Source: Sutterella sp. (lineage in GTDB: Bacteria > Pseudomonadota > Gammaproteobacteria > Burkholderiales > Burkholderiaceae_F). From it: a DNA stretch of 7,864 nucleotides. This document shows, in pieces, positions 6,134 to 7,864 of the stretch. The stretch's first letter is position 1. Each line of letters opens with the position of its first letter. Location of the stretch: positions 1-7,864 of the forward strand of contig JAHHRH010000063.1 in NCBI GenBank assembly GCA_020025915.1, in the 5' to 3' direction. The notes beneath the pieces are model-generated. The model was given only the letters and a program-made list of their open reading frames with translations. It was not told the origin of the DNA and did not search any database. Both the position numbers and the translations under genes were made by a program.

Positions 6134-6662
6134 TGGTATTACTCCTACCAATTATGTGTAAATTATGTAAATCCTATTGACGACATAGTTCGAGATATAT
6201 TCATCCATAATGTTCTCTCTAGGAGTACTTATTTAGCGAACGCTGTTTTAATACAACCCACAATCTTCTCATAGAGAAGAAGATTCGAAATTTTTGATCT
6301 TGTTCTCGAAATTCGAACTGTTAACGTCACAAAGTGACTTAGTTTGTCATTCGCCCCTCAAAAGTTCGTACCCTTTAAACGGCGTCCGTAATGAACTTTT
6401 GTCTCTGTCCGTGTGCAAAGTGCCACCTCAAAAAGTCATTTTTCACACAAATAGTGTTCTCTAATCAAAACACCTTAGTTCATAGATTCAATTCAAGCGA
6501 TTTGACCTCATGTTTTGCCCTCACCCATCCACCCTGATCTCACAATATTGCCGTTTTTAATGTCTCTCTATTTTGTGATTAGAGTGAAAGATCACAAGTC
6601 TTCGTTTTAATAGGTTCACCTATTCCCTCAAGGGTTCGAAATACTTTCTAATCAGTCTCTTC
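6134..6662. other. AT-rich non-coding region between autotransporter and ftsZ remnant
   Basis: No convincing gene in about 530 nt. Inverted repeats seen: AATCTTCT...AGAAGATT within 6262-6285; GTCAC-AAA-GTGAC at 6326-6338; CAAAAGTTC (6359-6367) with GAACTTTTG (6393-6401); TTGTGAT (6573-6579) with ATCACAA (6591-6597); CTCTAATCA (6459-6467) with TGATTAGAG (6576-6584). An 18-codon frame on the minus strand (6208-6152) with GAGAG 6 nt upstream sits just before the leader ORF but is too short to call. The region probably holds the autotransporter's regulatory sequences and eroded DNA. Confidence 0.4.
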
Positions 6663-7569
6663 ATGACATTTCGATCAAAGTCATTTGTTTTGGCGATGCG
6701 GCAATAATGCCGTTAACCATATGATCAAGACGGCCGCAGAGAAGATTGACTTCATAGCGGTGAATACGGACTACAAGGCATTAATCAAATGTGAAGCACC
6801 GACGAAGATCCAACTCGGTACCACGGGCTTGGGCGCAGGATCTCCCCCTGTTGTCGGTCGTACGACGGCCATTGAAAAAGAAGGTGCAATCCGTGTAACG
6901 TTAGAAGGCACCGACCTTCTCTTTATTACAGGCAGTATGGGGGTGGGACAGGGACTGGTGCCGCACCTGTGATTGCACAGATTGCGAAAGACATCGGTAT
7001 CTTGACAGTTGCAGTCGTGACAAAGCCTTTTAGTTTTGAAGGCAGCAGACATATGCTACTCGCTGAAACTGACATCCAAGACTTAGAAGCACATGACGAC
7101 GCATTGCTCGTCATTTTGCGAGAAAAGCTTGAAACAACCATGCCAAACACAACAACGATACAAAAATGCTTCAAGATGACCGACGACATTCTCAGGCATT
7201 ATTCATACGTCTGGCGTTATCTCAGTTGTTATCTCTGTTGACTATGAAGACCTTCGTACGATCCAAGGTCCAGCGTTCTTTGGTTTAGCCAGTGCTTCAG
7301 GCTAAACCGCGTCACGAATGCCATGAAAAATGCGCTCTCTTGTCCATTATTAGAAGGTGCTCGCCTACAAAAGCACTCGGCCTCTTGGTGTACTTTACAA
7401 GAACCTAGCGAAGCCAATGAGGCGCTCTCGATAGCGGAGGCTAGTCAAAGATACTCGTAAGCAACCGGCTTTCGAGTAAAGCAGCGACCGTTTTGATGCG
7501 CTTTATGGTTCAAAATATCGGCCACTAGGGCTTCGCCATTATGTTGCTGTTATGACGACTTTGTTTTTT
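6663..7569 (+). pseudogene. ftsZ: Decayed full-length ftsZ (cell-division GTPase) copy
   Basis: Stitching frames gives an FtsZ core from start to finish: ISIKVI; CGGNNAVNHMIKTAAEK; DFIAVNTDYKAL; KIQLGTTGLGAG; LEGTDLLFIT; MGGGTGTGAAPVIAQIAKD (the GTP-binding tubulin signature, readable only after restoring one G); ILTVAVVTKPFSFEG; IHTSGVISV; NAMKNALSCPLLEGARLQ; EANEALSIAEAS; and near 7510-7568 a degenerate YGS...LG...VAVMTT resembling the FtsZ C-terminal domain end. Frame breaks lie near 6694, 6939-6943, 7190-7201, 7303 (TAA in frame), 7370 and 7400, with further stops after 7455. About 300 codons fit the FtsZ core length, so this is whole-gene decay, not truncation. The start codon is uncertain (ATG at 6663 is out of frame with the core by a small shift). 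The cell must have a working ftsZ elsewhere. Confidence 0.9.
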
Positions 7570-7784
7570 AACTGATGCTACGCAATGGACAAACGCCTGT
7601 TGGCAAAACACTTCAATAATGCGTATAATCGCTATGTCTTTCGCCGCTTCTCCCATTCCACTTTCTCGTAAGTTGCGAAAGACTGCGTGGTTGTTCTTTG
7701 CAGTCAATGCCCATCGACTGCTGTCCCAGGTCAATCACGTAACGAAGTCATAGATGTTGTTTGTTCCTATGATTTCTTTTTTCT
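7570..7784. other. Region after the ftsZ remnant, no gene recognised
   Basis: In an intact gene this stretch would encode the variable FtsZ C-terminal linker and tail. No conserved tail motif (D(I/V)P.FLR type) is readable in any plus-strand frame, and stops occur throughout. A 69-codon frame on the minus strand (7525-7734) has no recognisable domain and overlaps the remnant antisense; it is not called. The stretch is best read as the decayed 3' part of ftsZ plus spacer. Confidence 0.4.
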
Positions 7785-7819
7785 GGCTACTCGGTCCTCC
7801 TCCGAGTAGCCTTTTTTTT
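7785..7819 (+). terminator. Intrinsic terminator after the ftsZ remnant
   Basis: GGCTACTCGG (7785-7794), a 7-nt loop and CCGAGTAGCC (7802-7811) form a perfect 10-bp stem followed by eight T residues (7812-7819). It is oriented to end plus-strand transcription and is probably the former ftsZ terminator, still intact although the gene is not. Confidence 0.88.
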
Positions 7820-7864
7820 CATGAAAAGACCTGAGGCCTGGTACGCAAAAACCTCTGCGTCCCG

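Noticed and set aside
6152..6208. 18-codon minus-strand frame before the leader ORF
   Set aside because: Too short to support as a gene, although it has GAGAG 6 nt before its ATG; noted only as context for the leader ORF.
6083..6274. 63-codon plus-strand open frame
   Set aside because: Runs against the autotransporter promoter and leader region, AT-rich, and has no protein-like features.
7525..7734. 69-codon minus-strand open frame
   Set aside because: No recognisable domain, overlaps the end of the ftsZ remnant antisense, and no ribosome binding site stands out.
7821..7864. ATG opening a frame that runs off the window end
   Set aside because: Only 14 codons are visible and the ATG directly follows a terminator T-run with no ribosome binding site.

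Overview
The window looks like chromosomal DNA from a Gram-negative bacterium, most likely a betaproteobacterium of the Sutterella/Parasutterella type. The grounds are a type V autotransporter with an extended signal peptide region (a beta/gammaproteobacterial trait), an FtsZ-like remnant of proteobacterial flavour, and moderate GC content. The genus is an inference; no rRNA or other marker gene is present.

Layout: (1) 1-1965 is a segment bounded by two nearly identical 62-63 bp repeats in inverted, outward-facing orientation (1-63 and 1904-1965). They resemble the right end / 3' RNA hairpin of IS200/IS605-type elements. Between them, on the minus strand, lie a membrane-anchored MORN_2 (YwqK-like) repeat protein and a small exported beta-repeat protein, probably one operon. 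On the plus strand there is a 48-codon ORF followed by a strong intrinsic terminator. (2) 1987-2437 is a graveyard of mobile DNA: the C-terminal end of an IS3-family transposase abuts what reads, on the minus strand, as the 5' part of a bacterial group II intron (domain I). The intron begins 6 nt after the terminator stem of the next gene, a placement known for group IIC introns. (3) 2519-6010, minus strand, is a complete 1163-residue subtilisin-like (S8) serine protease autotransporter with signal, protease, passenger and beta-barrel parts. It is preceded by a possible 36-codon leader ORF whose stop codon overlaps the autotransporter's ribosome binding site. (4) 6134-6660 is an AT-rich non-coding stretch with several short inverted repeats. 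(5) 6663-7569, plus strand, is a full-length but badly decayed ftsZ copy with about five or more frameshifts and stops, followed by a clean intrinsic terminator at 7785-7819.

The working unit is the secreted protease, with its leader, ribosome binding site and terminators. The MORN_2 protein and the small beta-repeat protein are likely a second, envelope-located unit of unknown function. The rest is erosion and insertion debris. No clearly new defence or metabolic system is visible. The most distinctive points are the repeat-bounded envelope-protein module, the candidate leader ORF, the nested mobile-element scars and the second, dead ftsZ.
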